From the NCBI GenBank assembly GCA_026225015.1, contig JAMFRY010000035.1, forward strand, positions 1 to 5,183: a stretch of 5,183 nucleotides of DNA, in the 5' to 3' direction. The notes beneath the pieces were generated by a model, which was not told the origin of the DNA, did not search any database, and worked only from the letters and a program-made list of their open reading frames with translations. Below are positions 5,145 to 5,183 of the stretch, in pieces. A program made the translations under genes and the position numbers. The stretch is from Alphaproteobacteria bacterium (GTDB lineage: Bacteria > Pseudomonadota > Alphaproteobacteria > Acetobacterales > Acetobacteraceae). The first letter of the stretch is position 1. The number at the start of each line of letters is the position of its first letter.

Positions 5145-5183
5145 ATGGCAAATTTCCGCCCATTGCACGACCGCGTCGTGGTC
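5145..5183 (+). CDS. groES: Co-chaperonin GroES, N-terminal fragment
   Basis: Only 13 codons are inside the window: MANFRPLHDRVVV, the hallmark N-terminus of the 10-kDa co-chaperonin (F/R-PLxDRVVV). GroES caps the GroEL ring in the cytoplasm to form the closed folding chamber. The CIRCE, sigma70-type promoter and strong AGGAG immediately upstream confirm the identity and predict HrcA-controlled heat-shock expression. groEL is expected next but lies outside the window. Confidence 0.95.
   Translation, partial: MANFRPLHDRVVV

Overview
The window looks like the chromosome of an alphaproteobacterium. An acidophilic or acetic-acid-type member of the Acetobacteraceae/Rhodospirillales is my best guess. 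The evidence is the alphaproteobacteria-restricted Usg protein, a CIRCE-controlled groES, the linkage of tldD to cytochrome-oxidase assembly genes, and high-GC coding with many GC-rich antisense shadow frames. The taxonomy is inferred from gene content and is not proven.

Layout: a compact leftward cluster fills positions 1-3861. In transcription order it is a heme A synthase gene (ctaA/COX15, 3861-2797), a second diverged heme A synthase paralogue (2800-1739, 4-nt overlap), tldD (1734-298, 4-nt gap), and the first 67 codons of a Ppx/GppA phosphatase (202-1, running off the window). The 4-nt overlap and 4-nt gap make the first three genes very probably one operon. The ppx fragment is separated by about 95 nt that contain a small hairpin.

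A 92-nt divergent spacer separates ctaA from a rightward six-helix membrane protein of the Pr6Pr family (3954-4577). That gene meets the leftward usg gene (4831-4574) head-on, and the two stop codons share one CTAG palindrome. After usg, a 313-nt non-coding region leads to the first 13 codons of groES at the right edge. It holds a sigma70-type promoter, a clear CIRCE operator for the HrcA repressor, and, 63 bp further upstream, a degenerate second CIRCE-like element.

How the genes work together: CtaA converts heme O to heme A for aa3-type cytochrome oxidase. The adjacent paralogue has lost the family's catalytic Glu and one heme-ligand His in its N-terminal half but keeps a canonical C-terminal half. 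The first gene is canonical in its N-terminal half and drifts in its C-terminal half. This reciprocal pattern is the most unusual thing in the window and suggests a two-subunit heme A synthase or a heme-handling accessory protein. TldD is a subunit of the TldD/TldE metalloprotease and needs a partner not present here. The right edge is the start of the HrcA-regulated groESL operon.
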